Below, piece by piece: positions 1-6,678 of a stretch of DNA of 7,351 nucleotides. The notes below the pieces were generated by a model. The model saw only the letters and a list, made by a program, of their open reading frames with translations, did no database searches and was not told where the DNA came from. The DNA comes from Candidatus Poseidoniaceae archaeon (GTDB lineage Archaea > Thermoplasmatota > Poseidoniia > Poseidoniales > Poseidoniaceae): assembly GCA_022425185.1 (NCBI GenBank), contig JAKMFY010000128.1:1-7351 (forward strand), given 5' to 3'. Within the stretch, counting starts at the first letter, position 1. Every line of letters begins with the position of its first letter. Made by a program: the position numbers and the translations under genes.

Positions 1-1
1 G

Positions 2-658
2 TTGATTGCAATGGAAGGAGCAAAAATCCGTTATTCCACAGTTCAAAATTGGTCTGCAAACGTCTACAACTTAGTAACGAAGCGTGGCGTTGCACACAAG
101 AACGCCACTGTGGAATGGGTTGATGGAAACATTGGCTCGAAATTGACCATGAAGTATCCGTCTGTTCTACTCAAGGGAGAAGGTGCTCACGCTGAGATCA
201 TCTCAGTTGCATACGCTGGAACAGGACAACACCAAGATGCTGGGGCAAAGGTTCACCATCTTGCACCAAACACCACATCAAACATTCTTTCGAAATCAAT
301 TTCTAAAGGCGGTGGTCGCTCATCTTACAGAGGAATGTTGCAAGTCACACCAAAGGCCAATGGATGTCGCTCGAAGGTCGTATGTGACGCACTCATGCTT
401 GACGAAGATAGCAGAAGCGACACATACCCAACAATGGAAATAGGAAACTCAACGGCTGACTTGGAACACGAAGCAAGTGTTTCCAAGGTTTCTGGAGACC
501 AATTGTTCTATCTCATGAGCAGAGGGCACTCCGAAGAAGAAGCGATGGGACTTATCGTCAACGGGTTCTTTGAACCATTTACTCGAGAATTACCAATGGA
601 ATACGCAGTTGAACTTAATCGTCTATTAGAATTGGAAATGGAGGGTTCGATTGGATGA
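2..658 (+). CDS. sufB: SufB, Fe-S cluster scaffold protein (C-terminal part, cut by window start)
   Basis: SufB is the scaffold of the SUF system; with SufC and SufD it builds Fe-S clusters in the cytoplasm. Only the last ~218 residues are visible and the frame is open to the window edge, so the apparent TTG at base 2 is not the real start; full-length SufB is about 470 residues. The visible part is the SufBD beta-helix core plus the helical C-terminal domain. Recognisable stretches are SSYRG (107-111), VVCDALML around Cys128, LEHEASVSK (154-162) and QLFYLMSRG (167-175). By family knowledge Cys128 matches the essential E. coli SufB Cys405 and the EHE at 155-157 matches its conserved acidic site. 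The stop overlaps the sufD start by 4 nt (ATGA). Identity is very secure; sufC should lie upstream. Confidence 0.96.
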   Translation: MIAMEGAKIRYSTVQNWSANVYNLVTKRGVAHKNATVEWVDGNIGSKLTMKYPSVLLKGEGAHAEIISVAYAGTGQHQDAGAKVHHLAPNTTSNILSKSISKGGGRSSYRGMLQVTPKANGCRSKVVCDALMLDEDSRSDTYPTMEIGNSTADLEHEASVSKVSGDQLFYLMSRGHSEEEAMGLIVNGFFEPFTRELPMEYAVELNRLLELEMEGSIG

Positions 659-1692
659 CATCGTACCTCGATGCATCTCTTCCAACTCGATCAGAACACC
701 TCTGGCGATACACACCCTGGTCGAGAGTTCATCCCACAAAAGTGGATGAGTTACCTGCAGTAGGTGAACTTGTCATCGAAAGTGAGGATGTAGAAATCAA
801 AGCGATTTCTAAAAAAGACATTGAGCACGGACAAGATATTGCTCGGATTTTTCTCGACAATGTAATTGGAAATACCCATGTTTTGACACCTGAAAATAAA
901 ATAAATCACGTCCACGTCAAGGCTGGTGGCCATGCTGTTGCAGCACACATTCACATCGAATCAAAGCAACCTTCCAGCGTTATGCTTCACCTTACTGGCG
1001 AAGCAGAGTGGGTTGGGTTATGGCTTACTGGTAGCATCCATCCAAACTCTCAGTTATCAGTCGGTTTGATCAACGAACTTTCATCCGAATCAGTTCTTGT
1101 TCGAACAGATAATTGGAAAATTGAACGAGATGGCGAATTTGAACTCGCAACATTATCACTGGGCGGTCAACGAATTAAATCTGATATTCGAACAATACTT
1201 TCAGGTTCGAATTCAACCCATAATCAGTTTATTGCTGTCCATGGTCACGGAACTCGACATGATGATCACCACATTGAAATCCATCATCAGCAACCTCACA
1301 CCAATTCTAAACTTACAGTAAATGCTGCGTGCGATGATCGAAGTCACTCTGTTGGAACAGGTGCATTAACCATCGACGATGATGCACAACATACAGATGC
1401 TGGACAAATTTTTCGAAACCTCTTACTTTCCGAATCGGCAAGAGCAGAAGCGATTCCTGAATTGGAAGTCATGGCTAATGAAGTAGCTGCTGCTCACGGT
1501 GCAGCATCAGCGCCAATCGATGCCATGCAGATGCATTACTTGATGAGCAGAGGGTTGAGCAAAGAAGAAGCAACTTCTATGCTTGTTGAAGGATTCCTGG
1601 TAGATTCCTTTGTGGAAGTTCGTTCAGACTCGGTACGTGAAGCAATGCAAACGAGACTTACCGTTCATCTTGAATGTCAATTATTAGGGTGA
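655..1692 (+). CDS. sufD: SufD, Fe-S cluster scaffold partner protein
   Basis: SufD pairs with SufB in the SufBC2D complex, where it helps form the cluster-building interface and supports iron acquisition. It has 345 residues. The N-terminal signature is [13 protein letters not shown] (9-21), typical of SufD, followed by the beta-helix core and the C-terminal helical domain. The family His/Asp tract is at 196-215, the RNLLLS motif at 254-259, and AAAHGAAS places His281 where E. coli SufD has the functional His360. The C-terminal [12 protein letters not shown] (295-306) is nearly the same as in SufB, reflecting their common ancestry. The ATG overlaps the sufB stop by 4 nt and has GGAGGG (640-645) nine bases upstream, which fixes the start. 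It is unusually rich in histidine (25 of 345). It must be co-transcribed with its neighbours. Confidence 0.94.
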   Translation: MTSYLDASLPTRSEHLWRYTPWSRVHPTKVDELPAVGELVIESEDVEIKAISKKDIEHGQDIARIFLDNVIGNTHVLTPENKINHVHVKAGGHAVAAHIHIESKQPSSVMLHLTGEAEWVGLWLTGSIHPNSQLSVGLINELSSESVLVRTDNWKIERDGEFELATLSLGGQRIKSDIRTILSGSNSTHNQFIAVHGHGTRHDDHHIEIHHQQPHTNSKLTVNAACDDRSHSVGTGALTIDDDAQHTDAGQIFRNLLLSESARAEAIPELEVMANEVAAAHGAASAPIDAMQMHYLMSRGLSKEEATSMLVEGFLVDSFVEVRSDSVREAMQTRLTVHLECQLLG

Positions 1693-1694
1693 TC
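1688..1694 (+). promoter_or_regulatory. Ribosome binding site of sufS (GGTGATC)
   Basis: GGTGATC overlaps the sufD stop codon and sits 2 nt before the sufS ATG. It matches the complement of the archaeal 16S 3' end (AUCACCUCC). Because it pairs with the more 5' part of that tail, the short spacing is equivalent to a normal GGAGG spacing. It supports the ATG at 1697 and implies that terminating sufD ribosomes can re-initiate. Confidence 0.7.
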
Positions 1695-1696
1695 AC

Positions 1697-2887
1697 ATGG
1701 CAATACGCGATGACTTTCCAATTCTTCAAAGAAACATAAACGGTCACCCGTTGGTCTATCTGGATAATGCTGCTACGACTCAGAAGCCAGCTGTGGTTAT
1801 TGATGCGATGAATGAATATTATACAACAAATAACGCCAATGTTCACAGAGCCGTTCACACACTAGCAGGTGAGGCAACCAACGGTTACGAGGCCTGTAGG
1901 ACGACACTCAAGTCCTGGTTCAATGCTGAACGCTGTATCATGACTGGAGGAACGACTGAGGCAATCAATCTAGCAGCACATGCGTGGGGTCATTCACAAC
2001 TCAAAGGCAGAGCAATTATTCTAACAGAGATGGAACATCACAGCGATATTGTCCCATGGCAAATGCTTGCAGAATCCTTTGGTAACGAAATACGATACAT
2101 TCCTGTCAAGGATGATTTAACACTCGACATGGAAGCATATGAAGCATCCATCGAAGGTGCTGGTCTCGTCTGTGTCGTTCATACATCAAATGTACTAGGC
2201 GTAAGAAATCCAATTGAAAAAATCATTGAAATTGCCCATAAGAACGGTGCAAAAGTACTCATTGATGCTGCACAAGGAGCCCCTCACTGTAAGATTGATT
2301 TGAAAGAACTCGGTGCTGATATGATGGCCCTTTCTGCTCACAAAATGTGTGGCCCAACAGGTATCGGTTGCCTACTGGTCAATGAAGAGACCTTCCAAGA
2401 AATGAAACCGTTCATGGGTGGAGGAGATATGATTGAAACTGTAACACTTCAGAAATCGACCTATCAAACCAATGAACATCGATTCGAAGCAGGCACTCCT
2501 AAAATTGCTGAAGCCATTGGATGGGATGCTGCACTTGGCTATCTTGGCAACCTTAATCTCGAAGAGCAACATCAACGATTGCTGAATATTGCTCGCTATG
2601 TTGCAGATGAATTACGCTCAATGAACATGACCGTTTACGGTCGTCATGACGAGGATGACTCTGCCGTTGTCTCCTTCTTACATCCTACGTTGCACAGTGA
2701 AGATCTTGCGCATCTTCTCGACGCAAGAGGTGTTGCAGTACGAACCGGCCACCATTGTGCTCAGCCGTTGCTCCATCGTCTTGGAATCAACGGAACTGTT
2801 CGTGCATCGTTTTACATCTACAACACCATGGAGGAAGCTAAGCAATTTATTCAACACACAAAGGATATTTTGGAGAGGTTCGCATGA
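1697..2887 (+). CDS. sufS: SufS, PLP-dependent cysteine desulfurase (type II)
   Basis: SufS removes sulfur from L-cysteine to give alanine and an enzyme persulfide that is passed to SufE. It has 396 residues, close to the family's ~406, and is complete. The fold-type I aminotransferase core is shown by YLDNAATTQKP (21-31), EHHSDIVPW (113-121, the His pair near the cofactor), DAAQGAPH (190-197, Asp and Gln contacting PLP) and SAHKMCGPTG with the PLP Schiff-base lysine Lys216. The persulfide cysteine is Cys354 in RTGHHCAQP, equivalent to E. coli Cys364. The short active-site loop and RTGHHCAQP form mark the SufS/CsdA group rather than IscS. The start is 4 nt after sufD with a good binding site; the end overlaps sufE by 4 nt. 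Adjacent sufE supports the assignment. Confidence 0.96.
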   Translation: MAIRDDFPILQRNINGHPLVYLDNAATTQKPAVVIDAMNEYYTTNNANVHRAVHTLAGEATNGYEACRTTLKSWFNAERCIMTGGTTEAINLAAHAWGHSQLKGRAIILTEMEHHSDIVPWQMLAESFGNEIRYIPVKDDLTLDMEAYEASIEGAGLVCVVHTSNVLGVRNPIEKIIEIAHKNGAKVLIDAAQGAPHCKIDLKELGADMMALSAHKMCGPTGIGCLLVNEETFQEMKPFMGGGDMIETVTLQKSTYQTNEHRFEAGTPKIAEAIGWDAALGYLGNLNLEEQHQRLLNIARYVADELRSMNMTVYGRHDEDDSAVVSFLHPTLHSEDLAHLLDARGVAVRTGHHCAQPLLHRLGINGTVRASFYIYNTMEEAKQFIQHTKDILERFA

Positions 2888-3291
2888 CGTATCCTGAAGC
2901 GTTGGTGGAACTTATTGATGATTTCCAATCGATTGATGATAAGATGGAACGGCTTGAATATGTCTTCGATCTTGCTTCAGAAGTAAATGAACTTCCAGTC
3001 ACGGATTGGAGTGAGCAGACTCGCATACATGGTTGTCAATCAGAAGCGCATGTCCTTCTTGAAATCGAAGACGGGAAGGTCTCTTTGAAATCTGGAGCAG
3101 ATTCTAAATTAGTCCAAGGTCTCATGGGAATTCTTACAATTGCAATGGATAAACTCGATACTGAAGAGGCAAAGAAAATTACACCAGATTTTGCGGTAGA
3201 CATGGGGATACTAAATTCTCTGTCGCCTTCAAGATCTAATGGATTCAGAAACATGTTTGACAAAATAATGAACGAATTGGAGGCATATTGA
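2884..3291 (+). CDS. sufE: SufE, sulfur acceptor for SufS
   Basis: SufE accepts persulfide sulfur from SufS, stimulates the desulfurase and delivers sulfur to SufB. The protein has 135 residues, the usual SufE length, and one domain. The diagnostic motif is RIHGCQSEAHV (47-57) with the acceptor Cys51, at the same position as in E. coli SufE; there is no other cysteine. The absence of the Cys/Asp zinc ligands of SufU fits SufE rather than the SufU/IscU-like alternative. The ATG overlaps the sufS stop (ATGA) and has GGAGAGG at 2872-2878. SufE is uncommon in archaea compared with bacteria, so its presence here together with sufS and sufD suggests ancient transfer of a bacterial-type SUF cassette (inference). 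Confidence 0.94.
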   Translation: MTYPEALVELIDDFQSIDDKMERLEYVFDLASEVNELPVTDWSEQTRIHGCQSEAHVLLEIEDGKVSLKSGADSKLVQGLMGILTIAMDKLDTEEAKKITPDFAVDMGILNSLSPSRSNGFRNMFDKIMNELEAY

Positions 3292-3609
3292 ATGGTTGAA
3301 GAATCACAGGTACTAGACGCATTACAGGCAGTGGAAGACCCCGAACTGGATATCTCAATTGTTGAACTTGGTCTTATCTATGGAGTCCGCTTTGAACAAC
3401 GTGATGAGGGAACACATGCAGAAATCGACTTGACGCTCACATCCCCTGGATGTCCCGCAGCTCCAGAGATTATGGCCGCTGCACATCGAGCAGCATTACA
3501 GACAGATGGATTGGATTCTGTCCATATCAATCTGGTTTGGTCACCAAGATGGGATCCTCGTGTCCATGCTTCAGAAGATGCAAGAATGGATATGGGAATC
3601 TGGGAATGA
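3292..3609 (+). CDS. sufT: MIP18/DUF59 family Fe-S maturation protein, SufT-like
   Basis: This is a 105-residue protein of the MIP18 (DUF59) family, whose members (SufT, PaaD, eukaryotic CIA2/FAM96) help assemble or deliver Fe-S clusters to target proteins. The family motif DPELDISIVELGLIYGV spans 16-32, and TLTSPGCPAAPEI (48-60) holds the conserved reactive cysteine Cys54. The C-terminal PRWDPRVHASEDARMDMGIW fits the family ending. It starts on the base after the sufE stop, with GGAGG at 3279-3283 eight bases upstream, so it is part of the SUF transcript and its role is read from that context. A phenylacetate-degradation (PaaD) role is unlikely because no paa genes are nearby. It ends 2 nt before the convergent ribK stop. 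Confidence 0.88.
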   Translation: MVEESQVLDALQAVEDPELDISIVELGLIYGVRFEQRDEGTHAEIDLTLTSPGCPAAPEIMAAAHRAALQTDGLDSVHINLVWSPRWDPRVHASEDARMDMGIWE

Positions 3610-3611
3610 AT

Positions 3612-4082
3612 TCAGTTGCTCAAAATGAGACTCACTTCTGCACCATCCTCAATTTCAAGGCGTTCCCTAAGGAAAGGTCCAGAGATAACTTCGACGACAT
3701 CAACATGACGAGTTAGGTCAGGAATAAGAATGGCACAAGGTATGTCGTGCCCTCCATGTACAATTGTAGCACCAAATGCAGTTGCGCCACCAAACGAAAC
3801 TCCATCTCGCAGAAAGCCTCGTACTCGAATCGATTCAATTGAGGATACATCGACATTCGCAGCATCATCACGTGCAGCCTTTTCAGCGTCCAGTGTATCG
3901 ATACCGGCCTTCTTCCTCAGGGCGATGTAATGAACAAGATTCGAGCCTTCAACTTTGACATTTAGCGTACCTGGCCAAGCAGTTGTTCCAAGAATTGTTC
4001 GGAACTGATCTTGGTAGTGTGGTTGAGACATGAAAACATGGGCTCTACCAAGCCCACTACTAATAATCCCATGGAGTTGCAC
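3612..4082 (-). CDS. ribK: CTP-dependent riboflavin kinase (archaeal RibK, DUF120)
   Basis: The archaeal RibK phosphorylates riboflavin to FMN using CTP as donor, supplying flavin cofactors. The 156-residue product starts MQLHGIISSGLGRA, typical of the family's first strand and glycine loop. WPGTLNVKV (36-44) carries the Thr39/Asn41 pair expected to bind the metal ion. FGGATAFGATI (97-107), IPCAILIPDLTRH (114-126) and ERLEIEDGAEVSLIL complete the cradle-loop barrel. It is somewhat longer than the ~136-residue Methanocaldococcus enzyme, mainly through a polar insert around 60-80. The start is GTG (4082-4080); homology begins exactly there, and an in-frame TGA 15-13 bases upstream excludes a longer form. 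It diverges from kbl and converges with sufT. The DUF120 family is the main evidence that the organism is archaeal. Confidence 0.93.
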   Translation of the reverse strand: MQLHGIISSGLGRAHVFMSQPHYQDQFRTILGTTAWPGTLNVKVEGSNLVHYIALRKKAGIDTLDAEKAARDDAANVDVSSIESIRVRGFLRDGVSFGGATAFGATIVHGGHDIPCAILIPDLTRHVDVVEVISGPFLRERLEIEDGAEVSLILSN

Positions 4083-4093
4083 AAACCTTCCGT

Positions 4094-4100
4094 ATCACCT
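4094..4100 (-). promoter_or_regulatory. Ribosome binding site of ribK (AGGTGAT)
   Basis: On the minus strand AGGTGAT lies 11 nt before the GTG start, with a second weaker GGAAGG only 4 nt before it. AGGTGAT fits the archaeal 16S 3' end complement well and supports the GTG at 4082 as the start. Its TGA is also the stop of a short upstream open frame. Confidence 0.55.
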
Positions 4101-4130
4101 CTCCTTTTTCATCATACGTGTTGAGGCCAT
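4095..4130 (-). other. Possible 11-codon upstream ORF in the ribK leader
   Basis: On the minus strand an ATG preceded by GTGAGCC opens an 11-residue frame (MASTRMMKKER) that ends at the TGA inside the ribK ribosome binding site. It is in the same reading frame as ribK, with 12 nt between its TGA and the GTG. Seen directly: the frame, the shared GTGAGCCA context used by kbl, and the overlap with the binding site. That it is translated, or couples or regulates ribK, is speculation; so short a frame can arise by chance. Confidence 0.2.
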
Positions 4131-4145
4131 GGCTCACAAAAACCC

Positions 4146-4156
4146 TTAATCATTAA
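4146..4156. promoter_or_regulatory. AT-rich palindrome TTAATCATTAA, candidate shared TATA element or operator
   Basis: TTAATCATTAA is a perfect inverted repeat with a single central base, placed between two divergent genes. Its centre is 30 nt before the kbl ATG, about right for an archaeal TATA element giving a leader of only a few bases. Toward ribK it lies 69 nt before the GTG and would give a leader of roughly 40-45 nt. It is the most AT-rich stretch of this gap. The role is inferred from position and composition only. Confidence 0.4.
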
Positions 4157-4171
4157 CGAAGAGGACGGTTT

Positions 4172-4176
4172 GGTGA
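4172..4176 (+). promoter_or_regulatory. Ribosome binding site of kbl (GGTGA)
   Basis: GGTGA ends 4 nt before the ATG at 4181, the same geometry as for sufS and similar to the gene starting at 7174. A second GGTGA (4187-4191) is only one base from the next in-frame ATG (4193), which makes that later start less likely. Confidence 0.55.
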
Positions 4177-4180
4177 GCCA

Positions 4181-5362
4181 ATGCCTGGTGACATGTCGTG
4201 GATGAAAGAACGCTTTGATGAGTTGAATGAAAAATCGCTTCTTTGGGAACCTCCAACTTTGGAAGGACCCAATCAACCAAGATGTACAATGGAAGGAAAA
4301 CCGACAATAATGTTGTCTGCTAATAATTACCTCAATTTGACGACACATCCAAAGGTTGTATCTGCAATGGTTAACGCAACCCAAAAGTACGGCGCAGGCA
4401 GTGGGTCTGTCCGAGCTATTGCGGGAACGATGGATTTGCATCTCGAAGCGGAAAAGAAGGTTGCACAGTTCAAAGGTGTTGAAGCTGCATTGATTTATTC
4501 AGCAGGCTACACCGCTAACGTAGGACTCATCCCTACACTTGTTCAGGGTCAACAAGACGTCATCATTAGTGATGCTCTGAACCACGGCTCGATCATCGAT
4601 GGAGTTCGATTAACAAAGGCTCGTCGTGGCGTCTATGCTCACAATGACATGGGTGAACTTGAAGCAGTCCTTTCAGCTCATGATGATGCAGAGCGTAAAC
4701 TGATCATCACAGACGGAGTGTTTTCCATGGACGGAGATTATGCCCCTTTGGATGAAATTAATGCATTGGCAGAAGAATACGGAGCAATGGTCTTGGTTGA
4801 CGATTGTCACGGCGAAGGCGTCTTAGGAGATGGTGGAAGAGGAATTGTTGACCATTTCAATCTTCAAGGAAAAGTAGACTTTGAAGTGGGTTCATTCTCA
4901 AAGGCACTTGGCGTACAAGGAGGGATTCTTGCAGGTACTGAAATGACACGCAATCATGCCTTGAATCATTCACGATCATGGCTTCTTTCAGGTTCACAAC
5001 CTCCTGGTGTAGCAGCGGCTCAAAAGGCAGCAATTGAAGTTCTAATGGAAGAGCCAGAACATCATGCCAAACTATGGGAAAATACCAACTATTTCAGAAA
5101 TGAACTACAGTCCCTCGGTTTTGATACTGGCTTGTCGACAACCCCAATTATTCCAATCATGTGTGGGGAATCTTCAACTGCGAAAGAGATGACAAATCTC
5201 CTTCAAAAAGAAGGCGTGATGGCTGGAGCTATTGTATTCCCAATGGTTGCCCGAGATAAGGCCAGAATTCGAACGCAGATGTCTGCAGGATTGTCAAAAG
5301 ATGACCTCGATGAAGTTCTAAGACTTCTCGAATTGATTGGTCCAAAAGTTGGACTCATCTGA
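4181..5362 (+). CDS. kbl: Glycine C-acetyltransferase (2-amino-3-ketobutyrate CoA ligase), alpha-oxoamine synthase family
   Basis: The enzyme is PLP-dependent and interconverts glycine plus acetyl-CoA with 2-amino-3-oxobutyrate and CoA, the second step of threonine breakdown via threonine dehydrogenase. The 393-residue length matches the family (~398). Signatures are SANNYLNLTTHP (46-57), SDALNHGSIIDG (130-141, His135 stacking on PLP), TDGVFSMDGDYAPL (177-190), VDDCHGEGVLG (206-216, Asp207/His210) and SFSKALGVQGG with the PLP lysine Lys241. Arg364 in RIRTQMSAG fits the substrate carboxylate contact. DALNHGSIIDG and DGVFSMDGD favour KBL over 8-amino-7-oxononanoate synthase (BioF) or serine palmitoyltransferase, but these paralogues share the site, so exact substrates are not certain. 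No threonine dehydrogenase or biotin gene is in view. It is divergent from ribK; its stop abuts the next gene's stop. Confidence 0.85.
   Translation: MPGDMSWMKERFDELNEKSLLWEPPTLEGPNQPRCTMEGKPTIMLSANNYLNLTTHPKVVSAMVNATQKYGAGSGSVRAIAGTMDLHLEAEKKVAQFKGVEAALIYSAGYTANVGLIPTLVQGQQDVIISDALNHGSIIDGVRLTKARRGVYAHNDMGELEAVLSAHDDAERKLIITDGVFSMDGDYAPLDEINALAEEYGAMVLVDDCHGEGVLGDGGRGIVDHFNLQGKVDFEVGSFSKALGVQGGILAGTEMTRNHALNHSRSWLLSGSQPPGVAAAQKAAIEVLMEEPEHHAKLWENTNYFRNELQSLGFDTGLSTTPIIPIMCGESSTAKEMTNLLQKEGVMAGAIVFPMVARDKARIRTQMSAGLSKDDLDEVLRLLELIGPKVGLI
5340..5354. terminator. Small hairpin at the kbl / membrane-protein convergent end
   Basis: GTCCAA-AAG-TTGGAC is a perfect 6-bp stem with a 3-base loop. It sits in the last codons of kbl and, on the minus strand, begins 8 nt after the stop of the membrane protein. 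No run of T follows on either strand, so classical termination is doubtful; it could equally be an RNA-processing or stability element, or chance. Confidence 0.25.
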
Positions 5363-5977
5363 TTATTCAGATTCAAACGCATCTACGACTTCGAGTAATT
5401 CGGTATCATCTCCAGCCATTTCGGCCGCACTGTTATCTTCGACTTCTTCTAGCGTTTTCACACCTTCAAATGGATTTACTCCTTCGTCTAACAAACACAA
5501 GAGCCTCCAACGAGGAGCCCAAGACAAATGTACGTAAGCGGGTCCAGGGAGAAGAAGGACAAACATGGAAATTGAACTTGAAATTTCAAGCACATCCGCA
5601 AAGTCAAGTCCGAGCAATCCTAGACCAATAAACGGCATAGGATATAGAATAATTCGTGGAGGGGCCATTGGCATTCTCTTTGTAAATGAAACTAGGATAA
5701 GTGATGCAAAGCCAAGTAATAGACAGGCTGCCATAAACAGTGCTGAGAAGAATATCCAATTGGATAAAGATTCATTGAACGAATCATATTTCAAAGAATA
5801 TGGTAAAATAAGAGCGAGACTGATTAAGAATCCATAGAATGCCCCAATATTCCCTGGATGAGAAAGCCATAATGGCAACCGAGAGAACCGGAGAGACAAT
5901 GATGTTCCAAACAACATTTCCTGTTGTGGAGCACTCAACTCAGAGATGTGGTCAGACCACTTACTAGGAGCATCCAT
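5363..5977 (-). CDS. Hypothetical four-helix membrane protein with acidic C-terminal tail
   Basis: I do not recognise this 204-residue protein. A polar N-terminal stretch of about 40 residues is followed by four hydrophobic segments, roughly 43-62, 74-97, 109-127 and 133-150, so it should be an integral membrane protein with both ends on the same side. After a basic WAPRWR (152-157), the tail from 164 on is strongly acidic: 15 Asp/Glu against one Lys in 41 residues, likely cytoplasmic. No catalytic motif or signal peptide is evident. An in-frame TGA two codons upstream fixes the ATG as the earliest start; there is no close ribosome binding site, and GGAGAGGGTG lies too far away (6010-6019). 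It follows the two-helix protein gene after 59 nt and may be the last gene of that cluster. Its stop directly abuts the kbl stop. Confidence 0.75.
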   Translation of the reverse strand: MDAPSKWSDHISELSAPQQEMLFGTSLSLRFSRLPLWLSHPGNIGAFYGFLISLALILPYSLKYDSFNESLSNWIFFSALFMAACLLLGFASLILVSFTKRMPMAPPRIILYPMPFIGLGLLGLDFADVLEISSSISMFVLLLPGPAYVHLSWAPRWRLLCLLDEGVNPFEGVKTLEEVEDNSAAEMAGDDTELLEVVDAFESE

Positions 5978-6036
5978 GAGTCATTGGGAGAGAGTAGAGG
6001 TTTTCAATGCACCCTCTCCTGATTCATTGTAAAGCC

Positions 6037-6678
6037 TTATTCTTGGCCCTTCAGTTTTTTGGCAATTGGACCTAGCGCATCTTGGGAATCTTCATCATCG
6101 GGCCACTCGCGTTTGAGCAATCCGAAATCCATTGATTCTCTTTTTCGAGCATCTTCTATTTCGTCGGCCTCTCCATTGTGAGCATCCCGTAAAGCGAGTG
6201 CTTGATTTAGCAAAGCCATCGTTCGTCGCAAAGAAGAAGATTGTGATTTTTGATCTGTAAAATAGCCAAAGATGGAATAATTATCATCAAGTGTTACAAG
6301 ATTGAACCCTTTCAACAAATCATCTTCAACCAATCTGTATCTGTATTCGCCAGCGAGCTCCCATCGCCCATCATGAAGTCGAATCATTACCTTCGCCTCT
6401 TTATCGCTCAACAATTCCATCAATGGGTGCGCTGGGTTTACGGCAAACGGAGTGGTACTCCAATCGACCCAACGTCGCCAACTTAGTCCAATAACAAATA
6501 GGAAAAGACCGGACAAGATAGTTCGTAGTGGCCAAAATGGTATCAAAATAAACAACAATTGGATAGCAATGATAACCACAACAGATTGAATCTGAATCTC
6601 CCTTCCCTTTTGCAGGGCCTGTGGTGTTTCTGAAAATCGTATGAACCCTTCATCGAGACCATTTGTAAAATCACTCAT
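6037..6678 (-). CDS. Hypothetical membrane protein with two N-terminal helices and a cytoplasmic domain
   Basis: I do not recognise this 213-residue protein. Two closely spaced hydrophobic segments (about 33-49 and 53-68) form a helical hairpin, followed by a basic-aromatic edge (WRRWVDW, 67-73) and a soluble region of about 140 residues. That region has alternating strand-like stretches (96-130) and a charged helical part (150-180) ending in a polar tail. By the positive-inside rule the C-terminal part is probably cytoplasmic. The ATG overlaps the stop of the DUF309 gene by 4 nt (ATGA), with GGAG about 8 nt upstream, so the two are translationally coupled. That pairing is the only functional hint. 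No enzyme motif is visible. Confidence 0.77.
   Translation of the reverse strand: MSDFTNGLDEGFIRFSETPQALQKGREIQIQSVVVIIAIQLLFILIPFWPLRTILSGLFLFVIGLSWRRWVDWSTTPFAVNPAHPLMELLSDKEAKVMIRLHDGRWELAGEYRYRLVEDDLLKGFNLVTLDDNYSIFGYFTDQKSQSSSLRRTMALLNQALALRDAHNGEADEIEDARKRESMDFGLLKREWPDDEDSQDALGPIAKKLKGQE

Larger units (their letters stand above)
4130..4180. repeat. Imperfect inverted repeat spanning the ribK-kbl divergent promoter
   Basis: The left arm TGGCTCAC-AAAAA-CC (4130-4144) is mirrored by the right arm GGTTTG-GTGAGCCA (4167-4180): eight outer bases pair perfectly, and CC/GG plus A/T-rich bases continue inward with one length difference. The arms enclose 22 bases that include the palindrome at 4146-4156. 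The right arm runs into the kbl ATG and the left arm into an ATG on the minus strand, so both directions share the layout GGGTTT/GGTTT, GTGAGCC(A), ATG. It may be a symmetric divergent promoter with matched leaders or a regulator site; the sequence cannot decide. Confidence 0.5.

Noticed and set aside
2..4. TTG at base 2 as the start of sufB
   Set aside because: Homology shows the protein is already in its C-terminal half here; the gene continues upstream of the window.
183..443. Overlapping 86-residue frame within sufB
   Set aside because: Shadow of the conserved sufB frame; composition is unlike a real protein and there is no binding site.
4083..4180. FMN riboswitch upstream of ribK
   Set aside because: The gap is only 98 bp and shows no conserved RFN-element helices; archaeal ribK is not normally controlled this way.
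4112..4441. 109-residue open frame on the minus strand across the kbl start
   Set aside because: It lies opposite well-supported kbl coding sequence, has a Cys/Trp/Arg/His-rich improbable composition and matches no family.
4193..5362. Alternative kbl start at the second ATG (4193)
   Set aside because: GGTGA would be only one base from that ATG, whereas the ATG at 4181 has the same spacing as sufS.
6004..6027. Seven-codon ATG frame with GGAGAGGGTG before the four-helix membrane protein gene
   Set aside because: It resembles the small frame before ribK, but its stop is 26 nt from the gene start and no shared leader motif precedes it; probably chance.
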